Positions 7,377 to 15,071 of a stretch of DNA of 45,631 nt are shown in pieces. Made by a program: the position numbers and the translations under genes. The DNA comes from Candidatus Bathyarchaeia archaeon. Its GTDB lineage: Archaea; Thermoproteota; Bathyarchaeia; 40CM-2-53-6; CALIRQ01. The stretch lies in contig JAWBRV010000011.1 in the NCBI GenBank assembly GCA_038843675.1, forward strand, positions 1-45,631, given 5' to 3'. The notes beneath the pieces were generated by a model. It did no database searches. It worked only from the letters and a program-made list of their open reading frames with translations, and had not been told where the DNA came from. Position 1 is the stretch's first letter, and each line of letters starts with the position of its first letter.

Positions 7377-8093
7377 ATGTCCCCATTTCCCACCGCGGTG
7401 GTGCTCTCCGGAGGCCCGGGGACAAGGCTGAAACCGCTAACGGATAACGTCCCAAAGGGCTTGGTGATCGTCGGGGGCAAGGCATTGCTCGATTGGATCC
7501 TCGAATGGCTCAGCGACTCCGGCGTCCGCAGGGTCGTGATGGGCGTCGCGCATCTGAAGGAGAAGATCATGGATCACGTCGGCGATGGCTCCAAGTACGG
7601 CCTCGAGGTCGAATATAGCGTCCATACGGTCGAGGGGGGAACCGCCGAAGGCTTCAGGCTGGCCATCCAAAGGCATGTCGACGACGAGGATTTCTTCGCC
7701 ATGAACGGGGATCAGATAGTGGACCTATCCCTCGATAGGCTGGCCGAGTTCCACATGGCCCACCGCCCAATCGCCACGATAGTCGGCGGCCGCGCCCGCT
7801 GCGCCTTCGGGCACCTATTAAGGGATGATCGCGGCAATCTGAGCGGCTTCTTGGAGAAGCCGTTATGCAACCACGCCCTGATCAGCACCGGGATTTACGC
7901 CTTCAATAAGCGGATCCTCGAATATATGCCCGAGAGGGGCGATATAGAGGAGGCCGTTTTTCCGGAGCTGGCCAAGAGGGGGCTGGCGAAGATCTTCCCG
8001 TTCGAGGGCAAGTTCCTGACGGTAAATACTTTAAAGGACCTGATGGAGGCAAATGAGGAGATGGAGGCCCGGCCGAGTTGGCGAACGTCCTGA
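7377..8093 (+). CDS. Sugar-1-phosphate nucleotidyltransferase
   Basis: A 238-aa enzyme that makes an NDP-sugar from a sugar-1-phosphate, a precursor for the nearby glycosyltransferases. The start at ATG 7377 gives the standard N-terminus FPTAVVLSGGPGTRLKPLT with the nucleotide-binding GG-x-GTRL-x-P-LT loop, then VPKGLVIVGGKALLDW. The metal/substrate motif is FAMNGDQIVDLS (about 105-116), and FLEKPL near 160 is the EKP motif. It lacks the left-handed beta-helix of bifunctional members. It resembles archaeal mannose-1-phosphate guanylyltransferases and glucose-1-phosphate thymidylyltransferases; the nucleotide cannot be fixed from sequence. The next gene starts inside its 3' end. Confidence 0.88.
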   Translation: MSPFPTAVVLSGGPGTRLKPLTDNVPKGLVIVGGKALLDWILEWLSDSGVRRVVMGVAHLKEKIMDHVGDGSKYGLEVEYSVHTVEGGTAEGFRLAIQRHVDDEDFFAMNGDQIVDLSLDRLAEFHMAHRPIATIVGGRARCAFGHLLRDDRGNLSGFLEKPLCNHALISTGIYAFNKRILEYMPERGDIEEAVFPELAKRGLAKIFPFEGKFLTVNTLKDLMEANEEMEARPSWRTS

Positions 8094-9034
8094 TAACCGG
8101 CTGCACGGGCTTCATCGGATCGAATTTGGCAATAAGGCTGGTCGAAAGGGGCTATCGGGTCTATGGCCTCATAAGGCATACGAGCCGGGGCGGGCTCGAG
8201 GCCCTGAGGCCCGTCATGGATAGGATCAGGTTCGTTGAGGGGGATCTTTGCGAATTCCATTCGCTCCTCTCGGCGATAGAGGCATCGAACCCCCAATTCG
8301 TGATCCATTTGGCGGCCCTGACGCCCGTCAGGCTGAGCTATGAGGATCCATTCCCGTTCCTGAGGACGAACTTCCTGGGCACCTGCAACCTGGTCCACGC
8401 GATCCTGAAGGGGGCCCCGGAGGCGAGGCTGATAGCGGCCTCCACGGCGGAGGTCTATGGATGGCAGGGGAACGAGCCGATCAAGGAGGATGCCAGGCTC
8501 CGCCCTTCGTCGCCCTACGGCGTTTCGAAGGCTGCCGCCGACGAGTACATCCAGATGGCCATGAGGGTTTATGGTTTGAGGGCCACCGTCCTGAGGTGCA
8601 ACAATACCTATGGGAGGAGGGGGGAGCGGGGCTTCTTGGTGGAGTACCTCATAACCTCCATGCTCGATGGCGGCCCGGTATACGTTGGGGCGCCGAATCA
8701 CGTGAGGGATTACATGTGGGTCGATGACCACGTGAACGCCTATCTCCTGAGCATGGAGAAGGAAGAGGCGGAGGGGGAGGTATTCAACGTTTCGCCCGGG
8801 AACCCCATTTCGAACATCGAGCTGGCCAAGAAGTTGGCCGAGATCCTCCAATACAAGGGCCGGATCGTGAAGGGGTCCTATCCGCCCGGGTATCCGATGC
8901 GCCCGGCGAAGCTGGATACGGAGTACATAGTGCTGGATAGCTCCAAGATAAGGGGGAAGCTCGGTTGGGCGCCCAGCGTTACCTTAGACGAGGGGTTGGC
9001 CATGACGGTGGATTATTGGAAAACGCGGAAGTGA
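8078..9034 (+). CDS. NAD-dependent nucleotide-sugar epimerase/dehydratase (extended SDR)
   Basis: A 318-aa Rossmann enzyme acting on an NDP-sugar made by the previous gene. It begins at TTG 8078, overlapping the nucleotidyltransferase by 16 nt. ANVLITGCTGFIGSNLAIRL carries the G-x2-G-x2-G NAD loop, DLCEF the adenine-ribose acid region, and the catalytic set is STAEVYG (about 120) with SPYGVSKAA (YxxxK, about 146-150). RCNNTYGRRGERGF and VRDYMWVDDHVNAY are typical of GDP-mannose 4,6-dehydratase, UDP-glucose 4-epimerase and UDP-glucuronate decarboxylase relatives. The exact reaction is open. It is the last GC-rich gene before the AT-rich pair downstream. Confidence 0.88.
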   Translation: MANVLITGCTGFIGSNLAIRLVERGYRVYGLIRHTSRGGLEALRPVMDRIRFVEGDLCEFHSLLSAIEASNPQFVIHLAALTPVRLSYEDPFPFLRTNFLGTCNLVHAILKGAPEARLIAASTAEVYGWQGNEPIKEDARLRPSSPYGVSKAAADEYIQMAMRVYGLRATVLRCNNTYGRRGERGFLVEYLITSMLDGGPVYVGAPNHVRDYMWVDDHVNAYLLSMEKEEAEGEVFNVSPGNPISNIELAKKLAEILQYKGRIVKGSYPPGYPMRPAKLDTEYIVLDSSKIRGKLGWAPSVTLDEGLAMTVDYWKTRK

Positions 9035-9145
9035 GGAGCGGAGTTGAAATTTCTGATATTGAAGCCTATTTTGCTCTGCGGATTGATTGCGTTAGCCCGA
9101 ACCTTTCGTAAAATTCAAGATCCTCTCTCCCAATAGGCGAATTCG

Positions 9146-10231
9146 ATGGATCCTGAGGAGATTGATCCAGCAAAAGTGATGAGGGAGATTAGAGAGGCTG
9201 TTCGAAGAGCCTATAGCTCTAGGAAGAATTCCATGGGACTTTATTGTCCAGATGTGGCTTTAGATTTTGATATAAGGGTAAAAAAGGATCTGAAAACAAA
9301 TAAGCCCCTTAAACCTCTTGTTCTAAAAATTCGTAAAATACTTCAGGGCGAGGTGCAATGGTATGTTGATCCAATCGTGGAAAGGCAGATTGAGTTCAAT
9401 TCAAAGTTGGTTACAATTCTTAGAAACATGGACGAGCTCATCAGGGGTCTCAAGCTCGATTTGGAGGGCGTGAAGGAGTCCCTGAAAATGATGTGTGACA
9501 GGATTGAGCTTTTGAGTGCGCGTTTTGATAAACTTATCGATAAATTTTCAAGATCTGGAAAATTCAAACCGGATTGGTTGGACAAGCTTGATATCTTAAA
9601 AGCCGCTTATGGTTATAACCCCCCATCTAGCGAACGCTTTACAGAATATTTGTGGGTTGCACGTAATCTCATAAAGAGGGGCCGTATATTGGATGTGGGT
9701 TGTACCGAAAGTCTCCTTCCTCAAATGCTTGCCGAGTTTCCTGAGCTTGAAGTATATGGTATTGATATAAGACCTTATGAGAATGGCATCAACGTAAGGC
9801 CAAAATTCAAGTTCTTCCAAGAAGATGCCTTACACACACATTTTCCGAATGAATTCTTCGACCAAATATTGGCGATATCCAGCATCGAGCATTTCGGACT
9901 TAAATGGTATGGAAACGAGAAGCTAGATCCGGAGGCTGACAAAAAGGCAATGAAAGAGATGCATAGGATACTCAAACGCAACGGGAGCATCCTCGTGACG
10001 GTCCCATTTGGAGTGGGGGAGGGCCGATTTTACAGAGTTTATAATAAACGCACTCTTGAGGATTTATTTAAGGGATTCCGAATCGAGAAGTGTGAATTTT
10101 TCGTTTTAAAAGGTCACATGTGGATGAAAAGCGATTTGGAAGATGCAAGTAAGATGGATGGGAGCGAAAAAGTTACTTCGATTGCTTGTATAAAAGCTGT
10201 GCGAGAATTACCGCATAGTATTTCTAGTTAA
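9146..10231 (+). CDS. SAM-dependent methyltransferase with N-terminal helical region
   Basis: A 361-aa protein. Residues about 170-290 form a class I methyltransferase: RGRILDVGCTESLLPQ is motif I with the SAM loop, VYGIDIRP is motif II, EDALHTHFPNEFFDQILAIS is motif IV, and EMHRILKRNGSILVTVPFG is the later strand. The first 130 residues are helical and partly coiled-coil (MDELIRGLKLDLEGVKESLK). This layout occurs in glycan-chain modifying methyltransferases of polysaccharide loci, so the substrate may be a terminal sugar; that is inference. The gene, like the next one, is far richer in A/T than the rest of the window, suggesting import. It follows the epimerase after 111 nt and precedes the double glycosyltransferase. 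Confidence 0.82.
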   Translation: MDPEEIDPAKVMREIREAVRRAYSSRKNSMGLYCPDVALDFDIRVKKDLKTNKPLKPLVLKIRKILQGEVQWYVDPIVERQIEFNSKLVTILRNMDELIRGLKLDLEGVKESLKMMCDRIELLSARFDKLIDKFSRSGKFKPDWLDKLDILKAAYGYNPPSSERFTEYLWVARNLIKRGRILDVGCTESLLPQMLAEFPELEVYGIDIRPYENGINVRPKFKFFQEDALHTHFPNEFFDQILAISSIEHFGLKWYGNEKLDPEADKKAMKEMHRILKRNGSILVTVPFGVGEGRFYRVYNKRTLEDLFKGFRIEKCEFFVLKGHMWMKSDLEDASKMDGSEKVTSIACIKAVRELPHSISS

Positions 10232-10244
10232 GGTGGAAAACATT

Positions 10245-12635
10245 ATGAAAATAGCGATCGATATCCAGCCTCTATATACTGAATCAAGGAATCACGGAAT
10301 TGGCAGATATGCCTACAATATTGTTGAATCCCTTTTAAAGATTGATAACAAAAATCAGTATTTTCTCGTTGGAAGAGCCAATCCAAATTATCCAGAGGTA
10401 AAATTTCTTGGCAACTATAAACAAATTCTCATAGATCTAGGCGACGGTCCTGACTTAACTGATGAAAAAACAATAGAAATTTATTCTAAAAAGGTCAGAG
10501 AGATAATCAAGCAATATGATATCGACGTGTACCATCTAGTAAGCGGAATGACGCCTGATGTAATCTTCCCGGATCCCCCCCCGAGAAATCTGGTAGTTAC
10601 AGTCTATGATCTAATCCCAGTAATCCTTGACTATTTTAGTAAATGGCCACCAAAAATTTCAGTCGATTATATGAAGAAAATGAACTTACTAAAAAGATTT
10701 GCTAAAAAGATAATTGCGATATCAAACAATACGAAACAAGACATAATCAAATATCTAGATGTTCCAAGAGAAAGAATAGAAACGATATATCCCGGAGTAG
10801 ATCCCAAATTTAGATACTTTAAGGAACCTAAAAAGTTTGAAGATAACGGATATATCCTTTATATAGGTGGGTATGAGTATAGAAAGAACATTCAAAGGCT
10901 CATCCAAGCGTACGGGAAACTTCCCGACGCTCTTAAAGAGAGATACAATCTAGTTCTCGACATAGTTCCCCCTGATGCAGTTATAAACGAGCTGAATGAT
11001 CTATGCCTTTTCCATGGGGTAAGCAATAAGGTGAAATATGTTCATCCGAATGATGAAGAATTGGTTGATCTTTATAAAGGGGCCTCCTTGTTAGTTTATC
11101 CATCGCTTTATGAGGGGTTTGGCCTCCCCATACTCGAAGCAATGGCCAGTGGGGTCCCAGTGGTGTGTTCCAATACATCTTCCATGCCGGAGGTGGCTGG
11201 AGACAGCGCTTTGCTGGCGAATCCTTACGACCCGAATGATATTGCTCGCAAGATTGAAACCGTTTTAATTAATGAGAAAATCAGAGAGGAGCTCGTTCGA
11301 AAGGGGTTGGAAAGATCTAGACTTTTCGATTGGAAGACTTGCGCCAATCGAACCATCGCGGTATACGACAAGCTTGTGTCGAATTCTTCAGATGCTAAAG
11401 AAAACGCGAGTAGGAAATATCGCATCGCTTTCTTCTCTCCGCTCAATCCTCAGCCATCCGGAATATCGGACTATAGCGAGGAACTACTAGGATATCTGAA
11501 GAACTATTTTGAGATAGATGTTTTTGTTGATGGAATCGTCCCAACCAATAAAGAAATTGTTAATTCATTCTCAATTTATGATTTGTCGGAATTTGAATCG
11601 CGATGTGATAAGTACGATATTGCGATTTATCATATAGGTAACAATCCATTACATGATAACATATACCGCATGATGCAGAAATACCCAGGGATCCTAGTTC
11701 TACATGATGCCAACCTTCATTACTCAATATACTATAGCTGTTTCGTGACTAAGAAGAAGCCCGTTTTTGAATATCTTGAGGAAATGGCCCTTTCCCATGA
11801 GGAGGCTGGAGTTGTGGAAGCAAGGCGTGTCATCGGAGGTGGTTACCCCTTGTTCCAGCAGTTCCCACTAAATAAGAAGGCGTTGCTTTATTCTTTAGGC
11901 ACCATAGTCTTTATACGGGTATTAGTTGAAAGGCTTAAGCCCGCCGCAAGGACGCCTATCGTATGTATCCCATATGGTGTGAGCTCTGCGGATGCAACGA
12001 TCGAAAGGCTCGAGGATGAAAAAATTCAATTGAGAAAATCTTATGGTATTCCAAATAATACATTCATGATATGCACCGCAGGGTTTCTATCTTTTGAAAG
12101 GAGACTAGATGTATGCCTTAAGGCTTTTGATAAATTTCTAAAGGTTGCCCCTGAATCCAAGTACTATATTGTTGGAACATTTATTGATGATGTCGTAAGA
12201 TCGAAATTGATTGATGAAATAAATGGGTTGGGCCTCAGGTCATATGTCATTTTGGTCGAGTTGCCAAAGAGCGTCAGAAGACTGGAGGATTATATTTTGA
12301 TGAGCGATGTTTTCATAAATCTTCGCTATCCCTCAAACTGGGCAGCGTCCAGTACGCTGATGCGCGCACTTGCCAAGGGAAAGCCAGTTATAGCATCACG
12401 AATTCCAGAGTTCGAAGATTATCCGGAAGACTGTGTTTGGAAGGTAGATGTCGCGGATTATGAGGCGGAGCTCCTTTTCCAATATTTGAAAAGATTGTAT
12501 GAAGATCCAAAACTCAGAGGGGCCATGAGTCGCCGGGCGCTTGAGTATGCGAAAGGATGCGATTGGAAAATCGTTGCATCTAAGTATGCGGAATTTATAA
12601 AGCGCATAATAGCCAATAAGCGTGGACTTGTATAA
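10245..12635 (+). CDS. Two-domain GT4 glycosyltransferase (tandem catalytic domains)
   Basis: A 796-aa protein with two GT-B glycosyltransferase units. Unit 1 (about 1-375) starts MKIAIDIQPLYTESRNHGIG and has IYPGVDPKF, YIGGYEYRKNIQRLIQAY and SLYEGFGLPILEAMASG with the E-x7-E pattern. Unit 2 (about 395-796) starts YRIAFFSPLNPQPSGISDYS and has VLHDANLHY, CIPYGVSS and RALAKGKPVIASRIPEF, but its donor motif is less regular (NLRYPSNWAASSTLMRALA). Such double GT4 proteins add two sugars, or one half serves for binding. ATG 10245 was chosen over GTG 10233 because aaggtgg lies just 5' of it, overlapping the methyltransferase stop. The gene is AT-rich like its neighbour. Acceptor and donor are unknown. 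Confidence 0.88.
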   Translation: MKIAIDIQPLYTESRNHGIGRYAYNIVESLLKIDNKNQYFLVGRANPNYPEVKFLGNYKQILIDLGDGPDLTDEKTIEIYSKKVREIIKQYDIDVYHLVSGMTPDVIFPDPPPRNLVVTVYDLIPVILDYFSKWPPKISVDYMKKMNLLKRFAKKIIAISNNTKQDIIKYLDVPRERIETIYPGVDPKFRYFKEPKKFEDNGYILYIGGYEYRKNIQRLIQAYGKLPDALKERYNLVLDIVPPDAVINELNDLCLFHGVSNKVKYVHPNDEELVDLYKGASLLVYPSLYEGFGLPILEAMASGVPVVCSNTSSMPEVAGDSALLANPYDPNDIARKIETVLINEKIREELVRKGLERSRLFDWKTCANRTIAVYDKLVSNSSDAKENASRKYRIAFFSPLNPQPSGISDYSEELLGYLKNYFEIDVFVDGIVPTNKEIVNSFSIYDLSEFESRCDKYDIAIYHIGNNPLHDNIYRMMQKYPGILVLHDANLHYSIYYSCFVTKKKPVFEYLEEMALSHEEAGVVEARRVIGGGYPLFQQFPLNKKALLYSLGTIVFIRVLVERLKPAARTPIVCIPYGVSSADATIERLEDEKIQLRKSYGIPNNTFMICTAGFLSFERRLDVCLKAFDKFLKVAPESKYYIVGTFIDDVVRSKLIDEINGLGLRSYVILVELPKSVRRLEDYILMSDVFINLRYPSNWAASSTLMRALAKGKPVIASRIPEFEDYPEDCVWKVDVADYEAELLFQYLKRLYEDPKLRGAMSRRALEYAKGCDWKIVASKYAEFIKRIIANKRGLV

Positions 12636-12671
12636 TGGAAACGTTCCACTCAATGCTCTGTGACCAGCCCT

Positions 12672-12857
12672 TTATTTACGTTCCCTAGAGTTGAACTTTA
12701 AGAGGATTATGGCGATCCCTCCGCCTAGAGCCGAAACGGCCATCGTAGGCGGGCCGGGGATTATCAACTTAAGGACTTTGGGATCGGGTTTTCGCCAGCG
12801 CCTCGGCGCGGTGGGGTACTGCCCAGCCCGCGGCGGAACGCCTTTTGAACTACGGCT
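12672..12857 (-). pseudogene. Remnant of a C-terminally membrane-anchored protein
   Basis: On the minus strand a 61-codon open stretch without its own start ends at TAA 12672-12674. It encodes a proline-rich linker (VPPRAGQYPTAPRRWRKPDP), then LIIPGPPTMAVSALGGGIAI and ILLKFNSRERK. That is one hydrophobic helix followed by a positive tail, the usual end of exported archaeal surface proteins held by a C-terminal anchor. A TAA in frame lies just upstream and no N-terminal part was found, so I read it as the tail of a lost gene. The evidence is the pattern only. Confidence 0.4.
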
Positions 12858-12883
12858 TTAAAATATTCGTTATGCCTCCTAGG

Positions 12884-13360
12884 CTAATCAATTTCAAAAA
12901 GGCCGTCCATACGCTTTAAGGACGCGCGGTCATTCACAACCCCGCCCAAGGCCTCGGCCTCAACGAACCCATAACCCCTCGCGCGCCCCCCAGTCTCTTG
13001 ATCAAAATGGTGGCATCGGCATCGAGCTCCTCCGATGCCTCGATCAATCGCCTTAAATGCTCATGGCCCTCAGACAGGATGTAGGTATCCCCCGCGTGGA
13101 CCAAGAACTTCCCCTCCCCCGGCGAATAGTTTGGCCCTGAGCACCGCGTCCCCGAAGCCCCTCGGCTCGGGCTGGTTGACGTAAATCAAGGTCGCGCGCC
13201 CCAGGCCCTCATAGAATCTTTCCAAGACCTCGGCTGCCATCGATCCCCTTTCCCTTAGCTTCGCCACATAATCGCCATCTGGCGTGAAGTAATCCTCTAT
13301 CGCCCTCTCCCCCTCCCGACGATGAAGCAAAATTCTCGAAAGCCGGCCTCGAGCCCCCAT
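12884..13360 (-). pseudogene. Decayed GalU-type UTP-glucose-1-phosphate uridylyltransferase
   Basis: Pieces of one nucleotidyltransferase can be read across frames on the minus strand. GLEAGFREFCFIVGR (about 13360-13316) is followed by a frameshift, then GERAIEDYFTPDGDY, LIYVNQPEPRGFGDAVLRAK and LFAGGG. Another shift near 13115-13120 leads into GKFLVHAGDTYILSEGHEHL and DADATILIKR. A third shift leads into GYGFVEAEALGGVV, ending at TAG 12884. The order and motifs (VGRGKRAIEDYFD, IYVRQPEPLGLGHA, GDD, RYGVVE) are those of GalU. The N-terminal UTP loop and the C-terminus are missing. It would once have supplied UDP-glucose for surface glycans, matching the neighbouring locus. Confidence 0.7.
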
Positions 13361-13422
13361 CCCCTCCCCGCGGGACAAGGTTAATATTCGGGGGAGGCGG
13401 GGCGATCCAAGGATGAGGGGGG

Positions 13423-13590
13423 ATGGGCATCCTAGAGGGGTTCTTGGATGAGCTCGAAAGGAACGCGGAGCTCAGGAGGAGGATGGCGAGGATCTTGGCC
13501 CCGGAGCTCATGAACGCCTTCTTGGCGGAGGCCGCGGCCAAAAGGGCCGAATTGGAAAGGGAGATTCTCCGAGGCCCCAAAAACCCTTAA
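13423..13590 (+). CDS. Small helical protein of 55 residues, unknown
   Basis: An ATG at 13423 opens a 55-residue frame (MGILEGFLDELERNAELRRR, then ARILAPELMNAFLAEAAAKR) that is helical and highly charged. No motif is recognised. It may be the N-terminal part of the decayed nuclease-like gene whose end lies at 13637-13831, since helical/coiled N-termini and PD-(D/E)XK-like ends occur together in archaeal proteins. It could also be chance. Confidence 0.3.
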   Translation: MGILEGFLDELERNAELRRRMARILAPELMNAFLAEAAAKRAELEREILRGPKNP

Positions 13591-13636
13591 GGCCGGGGCG
13601 CCCTGATGCCCGCTTGAGTATGGAGAGCCTTTTAAC

Positions 13637-13831
13637 TTGTACCTACAAGCAGCTTTAGGTCAAGCCCATGCCAACGCCTCGGACGTGGCCGCCTTTTGGA
13701 GGAAGGCCCTCGCCTATGAGAGGGCCACGGGGAGGAAGCCCTCGAGGCTCGTGATCGTTACGCCCTACGCCGATGGGGGCGCCGTGGAAGCTTGCCCGAG
13801 GCGCGGCATAGAGCTCTATACCAAGGTGTAG
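13637..13831 (+). pseudogene. C-terminal fragment of a PD-(D/E)XK-nuclease-like protein
   Basis: The 64-residue frame reads HANASDVAAFWRKALAYERA, then TGRKPSRLVIVTPYADGGAV and GIELYTKV. This matches my recollection of the C-terminal end of archaeal coiled-coil/PD-(D/E)XK proteins (a segment like D-V-x-F-x-RKA-x-LYE-x-x-TGRK, then a beta-strand and I-E-V-x-T). The nuclease core (the D and E-x-K residues) and a proper start are missing, so it should be inactive. It lies among other gene remnants. Confidence 0.45.
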
Positions 13832-14205
13832 GGCCATGGTGGATCGCCGATCCGCGATTTGTGTGGGGCGATGCGCTATGGCCAAGGCGGACTGCCTCGG
13901 GCTCGATTCGAAGCGCCTCGAGGGGGCGGAGGGGGCCGGGCCGAAAGGCGCTTTATATACGGCCTTGAACATGCCCCTTGAAGCTTTGAGGACCTTGGGA
14001 ATTTGAGGAGGTCCTTCGAGGAAGCGCCTTGGACCCAGAGGTCGATGGCGATCTTTGGGCGCCGGCGCGGCCAACCCGATCCCGCCCATCGCGGCTCTCC
14101 TTAACGGGCCCCTTCCCGAAGGCCCATTGAGGGCGGGCCCAGCAATTGGGCGGCGCAGCATTCCCGCTGGCCCCTAGCAAGAGCGAACACGGTTATACAG
14201 TAAAA
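13832..14205. other. Gap with an isolated strong TATA box and no clear gene
   Basis: About 370 nt without a convincing protein. At 13951-13964 gctttatatacggcc is one of the best TATA boxes in the window. It is followed by a short frame MPLEALRTLGI (13971-14006) that stops at once. This could be a lost gene's promoter or that of a small RNA. Confidence 0.4.
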
Positions 14206-14214
14206 CATTTATAA
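14206..14214 (+). promoter_or_regulatory. TATA-type promoter of RHH-DUF5678 gene
   Basis: The sequence cattTATAA lies about 32-40 nt before ATG 14246 in otherwise GC-rich DNA and suits a near-leaderless message for the two-gene unit 14246-15023. Confidence 0.55.
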
Positions 14215-14245
14215 GGATTGAAGGCAAAACGGCAATGTGGCATCC

Positions 14246-14662
14246 ATGGTCAAGACGACCATCGAGGTCGACGACGACCTTTGGAGGCGGTTCAGCATCC
14301 TGGTCCTTCGCGAAAGGGGCGAGCGGAAGAAGAATGAAACGATAGCCGAGCTGATCAAGGAATACATCGAGAGGAGGGGCATGAGGGGGGATCGGCGGAG
14401 GCTGGAGGCCATCCTCAGGCTGGAGGAGGAGAGGGAGGCCTTCCTAAGGATGAGGGATGGGCTCCTCAGGGATCCGAGCTATGCCGGGAAATACGTGGCG
14501 GTTTTCCAAGGCGCCATCGTCGGCTGCGGCGAGGATAAGGGGAAGCTCGCCGAGGAGGTTTATGGGAAATGCGGCTACGTTCCCATTTACATCGAACGGG
14601 TGGCCGCGGGAGAAAGGCGCGTTGAGGCTCCTTCCCCGGAGGTGGTCCGCCGTGGATTATAG
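14246..14662 (+). CDS. Ribbon-helix-helix protein with DUF5678-like C-terminus (antitoxin-like)
   Basis: A 138-residue protein. Residues 1-45 read MVKTTIEVDDDLWRRFSILV, then KKNETIAELIKEYIERRG, a ribbon-helix-helix DNA-binding domain like CopG/VapB antitoxins. Residues about 80-125 read DPSYAGKYVAVFQGAIVGCG and EDKGKLAEEVYGKCGYVPIY, matching the small DUF5678 domain of archaea. The start at ATG 14246 was preferred to GTG 14237 from the TATA spacing. It overlaps the following aspartic-protease-like gene by 11 nt, a pairing seen repeatedly in archaeal genomes. It may control its own transcription. The role of the pair is not established. Confidence 0.72.
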   Translation: MVKTTIEVDDDLWRRFSILVLRERGERKKNETIAELIKEYIERRGMRGDRRRLEAILRLEEEREAFLRMRDGLLRDPSYAGKYVAVFQGAIVGCGEDKGKLAEEVYGKCGYVPIYIERVAAGERRVEAPSPEVVRRGL

Positions 14663-15023
14663 CCTCGATTACGATCCCCCAGCCCCGGCGCTGAAGGTAA
14701 GGATCGCCAAACCCCTCTCGGATGGCTTCGTGGAGCTTCAGGGCAAGCTGGATACCGGAGCGGATATGACCGCGATCCCGGAGGACGTGATAGATAGGAT
14801 CGGGCTAATCCCTGCGGGCCGCGTCCGCGTTTCATCGTTTAAGGGGGATGAGGCTGTGGAATATACCTACTTCGTGGACCTATCCCTCCCCGGCCATGAA
14901 TTCCGCATGGTTGAGGTCATCGGTGCCAATCGTCGGGACGCCCTTCTGGGCCGGGACGTCCTAAACGCCTTGAAGCTGACGCTCGACGGCAAGGCCTTGA
15001 CCTTCACAATATCCGACCCATAG
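14652..15023 (+). CDS. Retropepsin-like aspartic protease-fold protein
   Basis: A 123-residue protein starting at GTG 14652 inside the end of the RHH gene. It shows the clan AA signature VELQGKLDTGADMTAIPEDV (about 28-47), where DTGAD is the active-site D-T/S-G motif. Later RRDALLGRDVLNALKLTL (about 97-114) matches the second conserved block L-L-G-x-D-x-L. Like retroviral proteases it would work as a dimer, with one catalytic Asp per chain. The tight coupling to an RHH-DUF5678 protein suggests a two-gene module, perhaps toxin-antitoxin-like or proteolytic signalling. That is inference. The track frame extends further upstream to 14457, but that part is the out-of-frame shadow of the previous gene. 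Confidence 0.75.
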   Translation: MDYSLDYDPPAPALKVRIAKPLSDGFVELQGKLDTGADMTAIPEDVIDRIGLIPAGRVRVSSFKGDEAVEYTYFVDLSLPGHEFRMVEVIGANRRDALLGRDVLNALKLTLDGKALTFTISDP

Positions 15024-15071
15024 GCTCGATGCGGATCGGGAATCGCCGAGCGGCGGCGCATGCGCCGAGCC

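Noticed and set aside
13655-14161. 168-residue minus-strand frame
   Set aside because: Arg/Pro/Gly-rich translation typical of a GC-rich shadow frame, opposite the PD-(D/E)XK-like fragment and a TATA box.
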